Below, one piece after another: positions 28,219 to 36,522 of a stretch of DNA of 64,000 nucleotides. This DNA is from Iamia sp963728655 (GTDB taxonomy: Bacteria; Actinomycetota; Acidimicrobiia; Acidimicrobiales; Iamiaceae): positions 682,001-746,000 of the forward strand of contig CAVSLD010000002.1 in NCBI GenBank assembly GCA_963728655.1, given 5' to 3'. Under the pieces are notes generated by a model. That model ran no database searches. It was not told the origin of the DNA and was given only the letters and a program-made list of their open reading frames with translations. The position numbers were made by a program, and so were the translations under genes. Within the stretch, counting starts at the first letter, position 1. Each line of letters opens with the position of its first letter.

Positions 28219-28294
28219 CCGCCCGACATGCGCGCGCCCCTGTCCCCCTCCGGCCCGGTGGTCGCCCTCCGCCCGTCGCGCCCGATCTGAGCCC

Positions 28295-29386
28295 GTGCGG
28301 GTCGCCCTCACCCTCGAGCAGTGCTGGCACCGGGTGCCGGGCGGCTCGGCCACGTCCGTGCTCGAGCTGGCCCGGGCCCTCGCCGAGCGCGACGACGTCG
28401 AGGTGCAGGGGGTGGCCGCCCGCCACCACGAGCCGCCCGACCCCGCCTTCGCCCCGCCGGTGCCGGTGGCGCACCTGCCCCTTCCCCGCCTGGCCCTGTA
28501 CGAGACGTGGCACGCGCTGCGCCGACCCCGGGTGGAGGCCGCCACCGGTCCCGTCGACCTGGTGCACGCCACCGCCGTCGCCGTCCCCGGCACCCGGGCG
28601 CCGCTGGTGGTCACCGTCCACGACCTCGCCTTCCTGTCCGAGCCCGGCCACGCCACGCGCCACGGCCTGCGGTTCTTCCGCCGGGGCACCGAGCTCACCC
28701 GGCGCCACGCCCGCCTGGTGCTGGTCCCGTCGGAGGCCACCGCCCGGGAGTGCGTCGACGCCGGGATCGGGCGGGACCGCATCCGGGTCGTGCCCTGGGG
28801 CGTCACCCCCCGCGCGGTCACCGACGCCCAGCGGGCGGCGGTGCGCGACCAGCACCACCTCGACGGTCCCTACGTGCTGTTCGTGGGCACCGTGGAGCCC
28901 CGCAAGAACCTGCGCCGCCTGGTGGAGGCGGTGGCCCTGCTCGACCGGCCCGACGTGGAGCTGGTGATGGTGGGGGCCGAGGGCTGGAACGAGGACCTGG
29001 CCGCCCTGCTCGACCGGGTGCCCGGGCGGGCCCGGTCGCTCGGCTTCCTGGCGCCGGACCAGCTGGCCCCCCTCTACGACGGGGCCGCGGTGGTGGCCTA
29101 CCCCAGCCTGCGGGAGGGCTTCGGGCTCCCGGTCCTCGAGGCCATGGCCCAGGGGGCGCCGGTCGTCACCTCCTCGGGGACGGCGACCGAGGAGGTGGCG
29201 GGCGACGCCGCCGTGCTCGTCGACCCCCGCTCGGTCGAGGCCATCGCCGCGGGGCTCGACCGGGTGCTGGGCGACGTCGCCCTGGCCACGGACCTGGGCC
29301 GTGCCGCCCGCGACCGGGCGGCCACGTTCACGTGGGCCCGCACGGCCGAGCTGACGGTGGATGCCTACCGCGAGGCGAGCACGTGA
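28295..29386 (+). CDS. glycosyltransferase family 1/4
   Basis: A 363-residue GT-B enzyme. The N-terminus LTLEQCWHRVPGGSATSVLE contains the glycine-rich acceptor-side loop. The C-terminal domain has VLFVGTVEPRKNLRRLVEAV, GFLAPDQLAPLYDGAAVVAY and the donor-binding EGFGLPVLEAMAQGAPVVTS. It is divergent from the epimerase operon, with starts about 125 nt apart. The next glycosyltransferase overlaps it by GTGA, so the two are translated together. Likely role: successive sugar additions to an envelope glycan; donors unknown. Confidence 0.87.
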   Translation: MRVALTLEQCWHRVPGGSATSVLELARALAERDDVEVQGVAARHHEPPDPAFAPPVPVAHLPLPRLALYETWHALRRPRVEAATGPVDLVHATAVAVPGTRAPLVVTVHDLAFLSEPGHATRHGLRFFRRGTELTRRHARLVLVPSEATARECVDAGIGRDRIRVVPWGVTPRAVTDAQRAAVRDQHHLDGPYVLFVGTVEPRKNLRRLVEAVALLDRPDVELVMVGAEGWNEDLAALLDRVPGRARSLGFLAPDQLAPLYDGAAVVAYPSLREGFGLPVLEAMAQGAPVVTSSGTATEEVAGDAAVLVDPRSVEAIAAGLDRVLGDVALATDLGRAARDRAATFTWARTAELTVDAYREAST

Positions 29387-30579
29387 GCGGCCCCGCACCG
29401 CTGCGGGTGGGTGTCAACCTCCTGTGGCTCGTCCCCGGCGTGGTGGGCGGCAGCGAGGAGTACACGGTCCGGCTCCTCCACGGCCTGGCCGACCTGGCGC
29501 CGCCCGACCTCGAGGTCGAGCTGTTCGCCCTCGACGACCTCACCCGGGCCCACCCCCGGCTGGTCGAGCGCTTCTCGACCACCACCATCGGGCTCCGGGG
29601 CAAGGCCAAGGCGCTGCGCGTCGCGGCCGAGACGACCTGGTTGGCGGCCCAGGTGCGCCGCCGCCGGCTCGACGTCGTCCACCACCCCGGCGGCGTGGTG
29701 CCCCCGCTCACGGGGGGCGCGGCGACGGTCCTCACCATCCACGACCTGCAGCCCCTCGACCACCCCGAGAACTTCGGCCGGGCGAAGGTCGCCTACCTGC
29801 GCACGGTGCTGCCCCGCTCCGCCCGCCGGGCCGACGTGGTCACCACGCCGTCTCGGGCGGCAGCCGAGCGGGTCGGGGAGCGGTTGGGGGTGGCGCCGGT
29901 GCGCCGGCACCCCGTCCTCCACGGCCTGGAGCCCGAGGCCTTCGCGCCCGCCCCGCCGGGGGAGGTGGCCCGCGTCAGGCAGGCGCTCGGCCTGGCCCCG
30001 CGGTGGATCCTGTACCCGGTCATCACCTACCCCCACAAGAACCACCGGGTGCTGGTCGAGGCGTTCGCCCGGCTGGCCCCCACCCACCCCGACGTCGACC
30101 TGGTCCTGGCCGGGGGTGAGGGCCCGGCCGAGGCCGACGTGCGCGCCGCGGTGGCGGCGGCCGGGCTGGGCGACCGCGTCCACCGCACCGGGCGGGTGCC
30201 CCGCCCCGACCTCGACGCCCTGCTGGCCGGGGCCGACGTGGTGGCCTTCCCCTCGCGCTACGAGGGCTTCGGCGTGGGTGCCCTCGAGGCCATGGCCGCG
30301 GGGGTGCCGGTCGTGGCGGCCGACGCCACCGCCCTGCCCGAGGTGGTGGGCCCGGCGGGGACGCTGGTCGACCCCGACGACGTGGGGGGCTGGGTCGAGG
30401 CCCTCGGCCTGCTCCTCGACGACGAGGGTCGCCGGGCCGAGGCCGGGCGCGCCGGTCGGGACCGGGCCCGCGGCTTCACCAACGCCGCCGGGGCCGAGGC
30501 CCTGGCCGACGCCTACCGGGCGGCCGGGGGCCGGACGGGCGGCGCGGCCGACCCCGGTCCCGCAGGGGCTGCGGAGTAG
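29383..30579 (+). CDS. glycosyltransferase family 1/4
   Basis: A 398-residue GT-B enzyme. VNLLWLVPGVVGGSEEYTVR is the N-terminal loop, and HHPGGVVPPLTGGAATVLTI leads to the inter-domain hinge. ILYPVITYPHKNHRVLVEAF and RYEGFGVGALEAMAAGVPVV form the nucleotide-sugar site with the conserved E...E pair. GTG 29383 overlaps the stop of the preceding glycosyltransferase. It probably acts directly after that enzyme in polysaccharide assembly. The last codon lies inside the -10 region of the next gene. Confidence 0.87.
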   Translation: MSGPAPLRVGVNLLWLVPGVVGGSEEYTVRLLHGLADLAPPDLEVELFALDDLTRAHPRLVERFSTTTIGLRGKAKALRVAAETTWLAAQVRRRRLDVVHHPGGVVPPLTGGAATVLTIHDLQPLDHPENFGRAKVAYLRTVLPRSARRADVVTTPSRAAAERVGERLGVAPVRRHPVLHGLEPEAFAPAPPGEVARVRQALGLAPRWILYPVITYPHKNHRVLVEAFARLAPTHPDVDLVLAGGEGPAEADVRAAVAAAGLGDRVHRTGRVPRPDLDALLAGADVVAFPSRYEGFGVGALEAMAAGVPVVAADATALPEVVGPAGTLVDPDDVGGWVEALGLLLDDEGRRAEAGRAGRDRARGFTNAAGAEALADAYRAAGGRTGGAADPGPAGAAE

Positions 30580-30582
30580 GGT
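30577..30582 (+). promoter_or_regulatory. -10 box TAGGGT before the histidine-rich protein gene
   Basis: TAGGGT, whose TAG is also the stop codon of the upstream gene, ends 9 nt before ATG 30592. Confidence 0.45.
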
Positions 30583-30591
30583 GGCCGACCC

Positions 30592-31458
30592 ATGGGAAAG
30601 GCATCCTCAGCCAAGAAGGTGGCCCGCGCCGCTCGCACCGGCGGCAAGGTCTCCTCGGGCACCCGGCGCAACATCGGGTTCCCGGCGGCCATCGTCGTGC
30701 TGGTCGTCCTGGGCGTCGGCCTGGTCGTGTTCGCCCGCGGCACCAACCCCGGTGACGGCGACCCGCAGCTGGGCGACCACTGGCACGCGGCCTACGGCGT
30801 CTACATCTGCGACCGCTGGGTGACCAACCTCTCGGACCGCGGTCCCGACACCCTCGGCATCCACACCCACGACGACGGCATCATCCACATCCACCCGTTC
30901 CTCTCGGGCGCCGCCGGCAACGCCGCCACCCTGGGCAAGTTCTTCGACCAGGTGGGCGTCAAGGTCACCGACTCCTCCATCGAGCTCCCGCCCGGCGACC
31001 CCTACGACGGGCGCACCTACGAGGACGGCGAGACCACCTGCGACGGCAAGGCGGCCCGCGTCGTCGCGGCCGAGTGGGACGACGCCCTCACCGCCGACGA
31101 CACGCCGCCCGACGACGTCCGCACCTCCGGCATCTCCGGCGAGCACTTCGACGGCAACGGCGCGGCCTACACCATCGCCTTCCTCCCCGAGGACGCCGAC
31201 ATCCCGGCGCCGCTCACCGCCTCGCAGATCGAGGAGCTGGGCGCGGCCGACGGCGGCCAGGGCCAGCCCATCGAGGGCGAGCCCGACAACAGCGACCTGC
31301 CCGAGGACGCCGGCACCGAGACCGACCCCAGCGACGTGCCGGTCGACCCGAGCACGGAGACGGCACCGGTGCCGGTCCCCGGCTCGGAGACCACCGTGCC
31401 GGCCGAGACCACCGCGCCCGCCTCCACCGAGGCCCCGGCCACCACCGCCGGCGGATGA
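30592..31458 (+). CDS. membrane-anchored histidine-rich extracytoplasmic protein
   Basis: A 288-residue protein. A Lys/Ala-rich cytoplasmic start (MGKASSAKKVARAARTGGKV) and one membrane helix (residues about 27-47) precede an exported domain with clustered histidines: GDHWHAAYGVYICD, then LGIHTHDDGIIHIHPF. A Thr/Pro/Glu-rich tail of about 70 residues ends it. The HWH, HTHDD and HIHP motifs look like a metal site. Two cysteines (in YICDRW and ETTCDG) may pair. I do not recognise a named family. The next gene, a sugar nucleotidyltransferase, overlaps it by ATGA, tying it to the glycopolymer cluster. Confidence 0.6.
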   Translation: MGKASSAKKVARAARTGGKVSSGTRRNIGFPAAIVVLVVLGVGLVVFARGTNPGDGDPQLGDHWHAAYGVYICDRWVTNLSDRGPDTLGIHTHDDGIIHIHPFLSGAAGNAATLGKFFDQVGVKVTDSSIELPPGDPYDGRTYEDGETTCDGKAARVVAAEWDDALTADDTPPDDVRTSGISGEHFDGNGAAYTIAFLPEDADIPAPLTASQIEELGAADGGQGQPIEGEPDNSDLPEDAGTETDPSDVPVDPSTETAPVPVPGSETTVPAETTAPASTEAPATTAGG

Positions 31459-32456
31459 GGGCGGTCGTCCTCGTCGGGGGCTTCGGCACCCGTCTCCGCC
31501 CGCTCACCGAGACCCGCCCCAAGCAGATGCTGCCGATCGTCGATCGGCCCATGCTCGAGCACGTCCTGGGCCACCTCGCCGGCCACGGCATCGACGACGT
31601 GGTCCTGTCCCTGGGCTACAAGCCCGATGCCTTCATGGACGCCTACCCCGACGGCACCTGCGCCGGCGTGGCGGTGCACTACGCGGTGGAGCCCGAGCCC
31701 CTCGACACCGCGGGGGCCATCCGCTTCGCCGCCCTCGATGCCGGGGTCGACGAGCGCTTCGTGGTCGTCAACGGCGACGTGCTCACCGACCTCGACGTGT
31801 CCGCCCTCGTCGCCTTCCACGAGGAGAAGGGGGCCGAGGGCACCATCGCCCTGCACAAGGTGGAGGACCCCTCCGCCTTCGGCGTGGTGCCCACCGACGG
31901 TGAGGGCCGGGTCGAGGCCTTCGTCGAGAAGCCCTCGCGCGACGAGGCGCCCACCGACCTCATCAACGCCGGCACCTACGTGCTCGAGCCGTCGGTCCTC
32001 GACCGCATCGAGGGCGGCCGCCGGGTCTCCATCGAGCGCGAGGTGTTCCCGGCGATGGTCGCCGACGGCACGCTCTACGCCACCGCCGGTGACACCTACT
32101 GGATCGACACCGGCACCCCGGCGCTCTACCTGAAGGCCCAGCTCGACCTGCTCGACGGCCTCCGGGGCGAGCCCCACGAGGGCGTGGACCCCGACGCCGC
32201 GGTCCACCCCTCGGCCGACGTCAGTCGCTCCGTCGTCGCCGCCGGTGCGGTGGTGGGCGACGGCGCCGTGGTCTGCGAGTCCGCCATCCTGGCCGGGGCC
32301 CGCGTCGAGCCCGGGGCCCGCATCGAGCGCTCCGTGGTCGCCTTCGGCGCTGTCGTCGGCGAGGGGGCCGAGCTCGACGCCTGCGTCATCGGCGACGGCG
32401 AGCACATCGCCGCCGGCGAGCGCCTCCACGAGGTGCGCCGCCCCGCCCCCGAGTAG
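31455..32456 (+). CDS. sugar-1-phosphate nucleotidyltransferase, mannose-1-phosphate guanylyltransferase-like
   Basis: A 333-residue enzyme. MRAVVLVGGFGTRLRPLTET with PKQMLPIVDRPMLEHVL is the nucleotidyltransferase signature. FVVVNGDVLTDLD supplies the metal-binding Asp and FVEKPSRDEAPTDLINAGTY the sugar site. The last 90 residues are left-handed beta-helix hexapeptide repeats (VVGDGAVVCESAILAGARVE). This architecture fits actinobacterial GDP-mannose pyrophosphorylases (ManC/RmlA2 type). It makes a nucleotide sugar for the neighbouring glycosyltransferases. It overlaps the previous gene by ATGA. Confidence 0.85.
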   Translation: MRAVVLVGGFGTRLRPLTETRPKQMLPIVDRPMLEHVLGHLAGHGIDDVVLSLGYKPDAFMDAYPDGTCAGVAVHYAVEPEPLDTAGAIRFAALDAGVDERFVVVNGDVLTDLDVSALVAFHEEKGAEGTIALHKVEDPSAFGVVPTDGEGRVEAFVEKPSRDEAPTDLINAGTYVLEPSVLDRIEGGRRVSIEREVFPAMVADGTLYATAGDTYWIDTGTPALYLKAQLDLLDGLRGEPHEGVDPDAAVHPSADVSRSVVAAGAVVGDGAVVCESAILAGARVEPGARIERSVVAFGAVVGEGAELDACVIGDGEHIAAGERLHEVRRPAPE

Positions 32457-32490
32457 GCCGAGGGGCTCCGAGCGAGCCATCCCCGCCTGC

Positions 32491-33654
32491 TCAGCGACGG
32501 CGACGGCGCCTCCGGCGCAGCAGGACGAACGTCCCGAGCACGGCGATGACCGCCAGTGCGGCAGCACCCGGGACCACCCACCAGGGCACCCGGCCCGGTT
32601 CCTCTCCGACCCCGGGCGGGGCCGTGGGCAGGGGTGCCTGTGGCGCCACCACCTCGAAGCGGTTGAGCGGCGGCCCTGCGTCGGTCGGCGCCGCGCCCGC
32701 CTGGCGGGCCAGCTGGACCTCCGAGACCGTCGTGTAGGAGAGCCCGTCGCGGGCGAGGGCCACGGCCTCGCCCTGGGGCTCGTTGCTCTGGCGGGCGAAG
32801 CAGGGCGGGCCCAGGAGGGCCTCGCCCAGCGTCGCGCCCTCGGGTCGTTCGTAGGCCAGCACCGACCGGTAGGTCCGCAGCAGCACCACGTCGCCGTCGG
32901 CGCTGACGTCGCCGCCGGTGACCAGCGTCCCCGGCAGGAGGGTGGCGTTCTCGGGGGTGAGGCGGGGACCGGGCACCTCGATCTGGCCGACCTCGGTCAT
33001 CGTGATCGGCGCCCCGGGGACCAACGAGGCGGCGTCGGCGGTGAGGACCTTCGAGCGGCCGGTGATCTCCTTGGTCACCACCACCAGGTCGCCGGACCTC
33101 GGGTCGACCAGCAGGGCCTCGGCGTCAGCCGGCCCGCCGGGGTAGGTGAGCGAGAGGGCCTCGGCCCCGTCGAGCGGCGCTCCGTCGGCGGTGGGTGCCG
33201 CCGTCGGCTCCGGCACCCGGTACACGGTGACCGACGGGCGGTCGGCGCCGTTGTCGCCGATGTCGCCCACGTAGAGGTAGGACCGGTCGGTGTCGGGCCC
33301 GGGCCCCACGGCCAGGTCCTCCCAGTCGACCGCCTCGGCGCCGGGCACCGGGTGGCGGCCGAGGTCGGCGCCCGACGGGCCCAGGGCCACCAGCTCGGGT
33401 GCCGCCCCCGAGTCCTGGTTCGCCCACAGGACGTCGTCGTGGACCCCGCTGGCGGCGAGGCCGGACAGCTCCTCCAGCCCGGCGTCGGCGACGGTGCCGG
33501 CGACCCGACCGGGCCGGACCCGGTCGCAGAAGGTCGGGGCGCCGTCCTGGGAGCCGGCAGGGGAGGAGCCGAGGAGCGCGGCCAGGACTCCGACGACGAG
33601 GAGGGCGAGGGCACCACGGACCGAGCGTCGGTCGGTCGTCGATCGTCGTGCCAC
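32491..33654 (-). CDS. exported beta-propeller-like protein with C-terminal anchor
   Basis: A 387-residue protein. A signal peptide (ALALLVVGVLAALLGSSPAG) is followed by a domain with repeated GDI/VD blades: EELSGLAASGVHDDVLWANQ, WEDLAVGPGPDTDRSYLYVG and DAEALLVDPRSGDLVVVTKE. A single C-terminal helix (VPWWVVPGAAALAVIAVLGT) is followed by an Arg cluster. This resembles secreted phytase/SdiA-regulated-like propellers that are surface-anchored. No catalytic residues can be assigned. GGAGG lies upstream of GTG 33654. It converges with the sugar nucleotidyltransferase gene. Confidence 0.65.
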   Translation of the reverse strand: MARRSTTDRRSVRGALALLVVGVLAALLGSSPAGSQDGAPTFCDRVRPGRVAGTVADAGLEELSGLAASGVHDDVLWANQDSGAAPELVALGPSGADLGRHPVPGAEAVDWEDLAVGPGPDTDRSYLYVGDIGDNGADRPSVTVYRVPEPTAAPTADGAPLDGAEALSLTYPGGPADAEALLVDPRSGDLVVVTKEITGRSKVLTADAASLVPGAPITMTEVGQIEVPGPRLTPENATLLPGTLVTGGDVSADGDVVLLRTYRSVLAYERPEGATLGEALLGPPCFARQSNEPQGEAVALARDGLSYTTVSEVQLARQAGAAPTDAGPPLNRFEVVAPQAPLPTAPPGVGEEPGRVPWWVVPGAAALAVIAVLGTFVLLRRRRRRRR

Positions 33655-33752
33655 CCGCGCCTCCGGAACGTGCCTCGGGGGACCCGCCGAGGACGGCTCA
33701 GCCTGGCACGACGCGCCCCGATCCGGCTGGCAGCGGCGAGTGGGCGCGCTGC

Positions 33753-33758
33753 TAGGGT
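33753..33758 (+). promoter_or_regulatory. -10 box TAGGGT of tRNA-Val
   Basis: TAGGGT ends 11 nt before the mature tRNA, predicting a precursor leader of about 5 nt. Confidence 0.45.
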
Positions 33759-33769
33759 GACCGCTTCCG

Positions 33770-33843
33770 GGGCCGTTAGCTCAGTTGGCTAGAGCACCTG
33801 CATGACGCGCAGGGGGTCAGGGGTTCGAATCCCTTACGGCCCA
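33770..33843 (+). tRNA. tRNA-Val (GAC anticodon)
   Basis: A 74-nt cloverleaf. Acceptor stem GGGCCGT/ACGGCCC, D arm GCTC...GAGC, anticodon stem CCTGC/GCAGG with loop ATGACGC (anticodon GAC, reading GUC), variable GGGTC, T arm AGGGG-TTCGAAT-CCCTT, discriminator A. CCA is not encoded. Confidence 0.93.
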
Positions 33844-34461
33844 CTCGGAATCCCCTGGTGAGAGGTGCTCCCCGGGGATCGGTCCCCGTCCGCTCGCCGG
33901 TTGGCGCCGTTCGGTGGGAACTGGGTCCTGTGGACCGCGCTCTCATGATCACGGGAGCCTCGGGTCCGCCAGCGACAGGTGCTGCTGTCTCACGGTTCGG
34001 CCTTGGCGCCGAGTCTGCGCCGACCTCAGGCGCCAGCCGGTCGGCAGAACCGGACTCAGTCGCCCCATCCGACGTGGGCGCCGACCAGGAGCGCGCCGAG
34101 GGTGATCGGTCCGGCTGGCTGAGCCCCCTCGACGTCGGGCTCGTCGTCCTGCTGGTGGCAGCCGTGGCGGCGAGCTCGATCGTGCGGGCTGCGCCCCCGA
34201 CGGGATCGACGCCGCTCCGGCGCTCGAGCCGTCTGGTCGCGCGAGGGGCATGGGCGTGGGCTGACGGCGTCCAGCAGCTGGGCGGCATCCGCTCGGATCT
34301 TCTCCCTGCTGCCCCGTGCTGGGACCGATCGATGCCCTGTCGACCGAGGCTGCGGCAAGCTGCTCGTCAGTCAGACTGCCCAACCGGGCTCAGGCGCTGA
34401 CCCTCCACTGGTGGACCAGCCACCAGGGCGTGGCGCGCCACCTTCTCCTGGGCCCGCGTGC
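33844..34461. other. 618-base stretch without a supported gene
   Basis: This lies between tRNA-Val and the 3' end of the HNH gene. Open frames exist (for example a plus-strand one from 33858 with one hydrophobic segment), but codon use is unlike the rest of the window and GC looks clearly lower. No ribosome binding site or -10 box supports a start. It may be remnant or imported DNA beside the tRNA. I found no copy of the tRNA 3' end that would mark an attachment site. Confidence 0.5.
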
Positions 34462-35793
34462 TCAGGTGATCGCGGTGCCGTCGGGGCGGTGCACGTGGAT
34501 GGCTCCGGTGGCGTCGCGCCACACCCGGTAGCCCTTCTCCTTGAGGTGGTTGTGCCTCCCGCAGCCGGGTCCCCCGTTGCCGGGGCAGGTACACCCTCCG
34601 CCTGATCCGTCGCCTCTGACCGACCACGGTCGGAGGTGGTCGCACTGGCAGGCGGTGACGGGGGTGTGGCAGCCGGGCCAGTAGCAGGTGGTGTTGGAGA
34701 GCTTCACGGCCAGTGCGGCGGCTCCGGTGTAGAGGCGGCGGAGGCGTCCCATGTCGATGACGACGCCGTCGGCGCCGATGACGACCCGGCGGACGTGGCC
34801 GACCAGCGCCTGGGCCACCGTCGCGGTGGCCTCGACCGGGCGGCCGTCCATCGTGGAGCACCGGTAGGAGCCGGTCGGGAACAGCGAGAGGGCGTCGTCG
34901 ATGGGCGTCGGGTCCAGCCCCGCCAACCGGGCCAGCATGCGTTCGAAGGTGCGGTGGTCGATGACGATGTTGGTCACGACCTGCGAGCCGCCCTCGGAGG
35001 ACCCACGGTGGGCGGCGGCCTGGCGGAAGACCTCCTCCACCGCGTCGAAGCGGCGCTGGGCGTCGGTGCGAGGCAGGTCGGACGCCGTGGCCTGATCGCC
35101 CTTGTGGGCTCGGGCGATGTCCCAGTCGGTCCGGGTCTCGGCCTCGAGGAACGCCTTGAAGATCGTCTCCAGCTCGGCGCCGGCCAGCGAGCCGCACCGG
35201 CCCGACAGGGTCCATGACCCGTCGAAGCCCTGGAGCAGGGCTGCGTCGCGGCACTCGTGGGCGCGCTGGTCACGGTCCCGGGTGCCGTCCTCGTCCACCA
35301 CTCGGACCCACTCATCGACCATCCGGTCGAAGGCCAGGTACTCGTTGGCCTCGGCCTCGGCGGCGAAGGATGCCTCGTTGGCCTCCACCGCCGCCCGCAC
35401 CCGGGGACTGGCGTGGGCGCGGGCGATGCGCTCGACCTGGCACCCACCGATGCGCCCGGCCGCGAAGGCCTCGCGGACCTTCGGCAGGTGCCGCAGGGCC
35501 TTGGCCGACGCGGCCCGGCGGTGCGCCTCGGCGCCCGACAGGTTGCCGATGTGGCGCACCATCACCTTGGCCGACCGATGGCCGTCGAGGACGCAGGCCC
35601 CGGTGCGGTCGATCTCCGCCACCAGCTCGACCTGGAGGCTGCGCACCCGGCGGGCCTCGGTCTCCAGGGCGACGATCAGCTCCCGAGCGTGGTCGGCATC
35701 CGACGGTGTGACCCCGGCGGACCGGAGGGCGTCGACCGCGGCGGTGAGGGCGTCCATCGCCTCACTCGTCGTCGGGTCGCACGCCGTCTCCAT
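34462..35793 (-). CDS. DUF222/HNH endonuclease-like protein (13E12 family)
   Basis: A 443-residue protein. The N-terminal DUF222 helical domain (VRSLQVELVAEIDRTGA, SAKVMVRHIGNLSGAEAHRR, VERIARAHASPRVRAA) is followed by a C-terminal HNH domain with Cys-containing metal ligands: CYWPGCHTPVTACQCDHLRP and GGGCTCPGNGGPGCGRHNHL. These multicopy actinobacterial genes behave like selfish or mobile elements, though the nuclease activity is mostly untested. ATG 35793 lies 7 nt after a TACTGT box, so the mRNA should be leaderless. Its family, position near a tRNA and flanking atypical DNA suggest gain by transfer. Confidence 0.88.
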   Translation of the reverse strand: METACDPTTSEAMDALTAAVDALRSAGVTPSDADHARELIVALETEARRVRSLQVELVAEIDRTGACVLDGHRSAKVMVRHIGNLSGAEAHRRAASAKALRHLPKVREAFAAGRIGGCQVERIARAHASPRVRAAVEANEASFAAEAEANEYLAFDRMVDEWVRVVDEDGTRDRDQRAHECRDAALLQGFDGSWTLSGRCGSLAGAELETIFKAFLEAETRTDWDIARAHKGDQATASDLPRTDAQRRFDAVEEVFRQAAAHRGSSEGGSQVVTNIVIDHRTFERMLARLAGLDPTPIDDALSLFPTGSYRCSTMDGRPVEATATVAQALVGHVRRVVIGADGVVIDMGRLRRLYTGAAALAVKLSNTTCYWPGCHTPVTACQCDHLRPWSVRGDGSGGGCTCPGNGGPGCGRHNHLKEKGYRVWRDATGAIHVHRPDGTAIT

Positions 35794-35800
35794 GGCCCCC

Positions 35801-35806
35801 ACAGTA
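35801..35806 (-). promoter_or_regulatory. -10 box TACTGT, leaderless start of the HNH gene
   Basis: TACTGT on the minus strand ends 7 nt before the ATG at 35793. Confidence 0.45.
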
Positions 35807-36373
35807 CGCCGGGGGTGTGACAGCGAGATGGCCGCAAACCCATGCTTCACAACGTCTGCGGGTGCCCACACGCCTGCCGGGAGACGCGCCACCAGTCCGC
35901 CGACGTCCCCGCACCGAGCTCCGGGCGGCCACCCGGTCGGAGCCGGTCCACGCCGGGAGACCGTCACGGCTCGAGCGCCCGAGGGGGCGCGGAGGTCCGG
36001 CACCCGGCCCGGGCTTCGCGCCGCTCGTGTTGATGGCCCTTCCCGAGGGTCCCGTCGCAACCGGGCCGGCGATGTCAGCCACGTCGCCACGGGCAGTGGT
36101 CGGCCGGATGGTCGTGGCGCCGCCGGACCGTCACCCGACGGAGACGGTTCGACGTCATCGCCTGGTCCAGGGCGGGTCGACGTCCCGTGCGTACGTATCC
36201 GACCTGCTACGTTCCGTGCGCACAACGACGCAGGGTCGTGGCTGCTGCGGGGCGGCGGGGTGGGATTCCAGGGGGGACGTGGGGGGATGGGTGAGGAGCC
36301 GACGTACGTCGGTCGGACACCGATGCCAGCGCGCCCCTCAGTCGCCCAGGATCGACGGCGAGCGGGCACCAGG

Positions 36374-36417
36374 CCGGTCCCCAGCCCTGCGCTCCCCGGT
36401 CCCCAGCCCTGCGCTCC
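36374..36417. repeat. 22-bp tandem duplication (2 copies)
   Basis: CCGGTCCCCAGCCCTGCGCT plus CC is repeated exactly at 36374-36395 and 36396-36417, about 105 bases before the DUF6777 start. Confidence 0.8.
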
Positions 36418-36522
36418 CCGCTCCGCCGGCCGAGTCGTCGCCCCGGCGGGGCGCACCGGACCACGACCGACCGACCGATCCCGACCTCATGAGGGCGGGC
36501 CGACGAGAGAGAAGGACACACC

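Larger units (their letters stand above)
35794..36522. other. 729-base stretch without a supported gene
   Basis: This lies between the divergent HNH and DUF6777 genes. It holds the HNH -10 box and a tandem 22-bp duplication. Frames on the minus strand lack coding bias. Promoters for the DUF6777 gene should lie here but none is convincing. Confidence 0.45.

Noticed and set aside
33776..34288. Minus-strand open frame covering tRNA-Val with a VGRKGFEPLTPCA-like segment
   Set aside because: That peptide is the translation of a tRNA gene in antisense, a common annotation artefact.
33858..34400. Plus-strand 180-codon open frame with one hydrophobic segment after tRNA-Val
   Set aside because: Codon use is unlike every real gene here, there is no ribosome binding site or -10 box, and no motif is recognisable.
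35762..36082. Minus-strand open frame upstream of the HNH gene
   Set aside because: It overlaps the HNH start and its leaderless promoter and lacks third-position GC bias.
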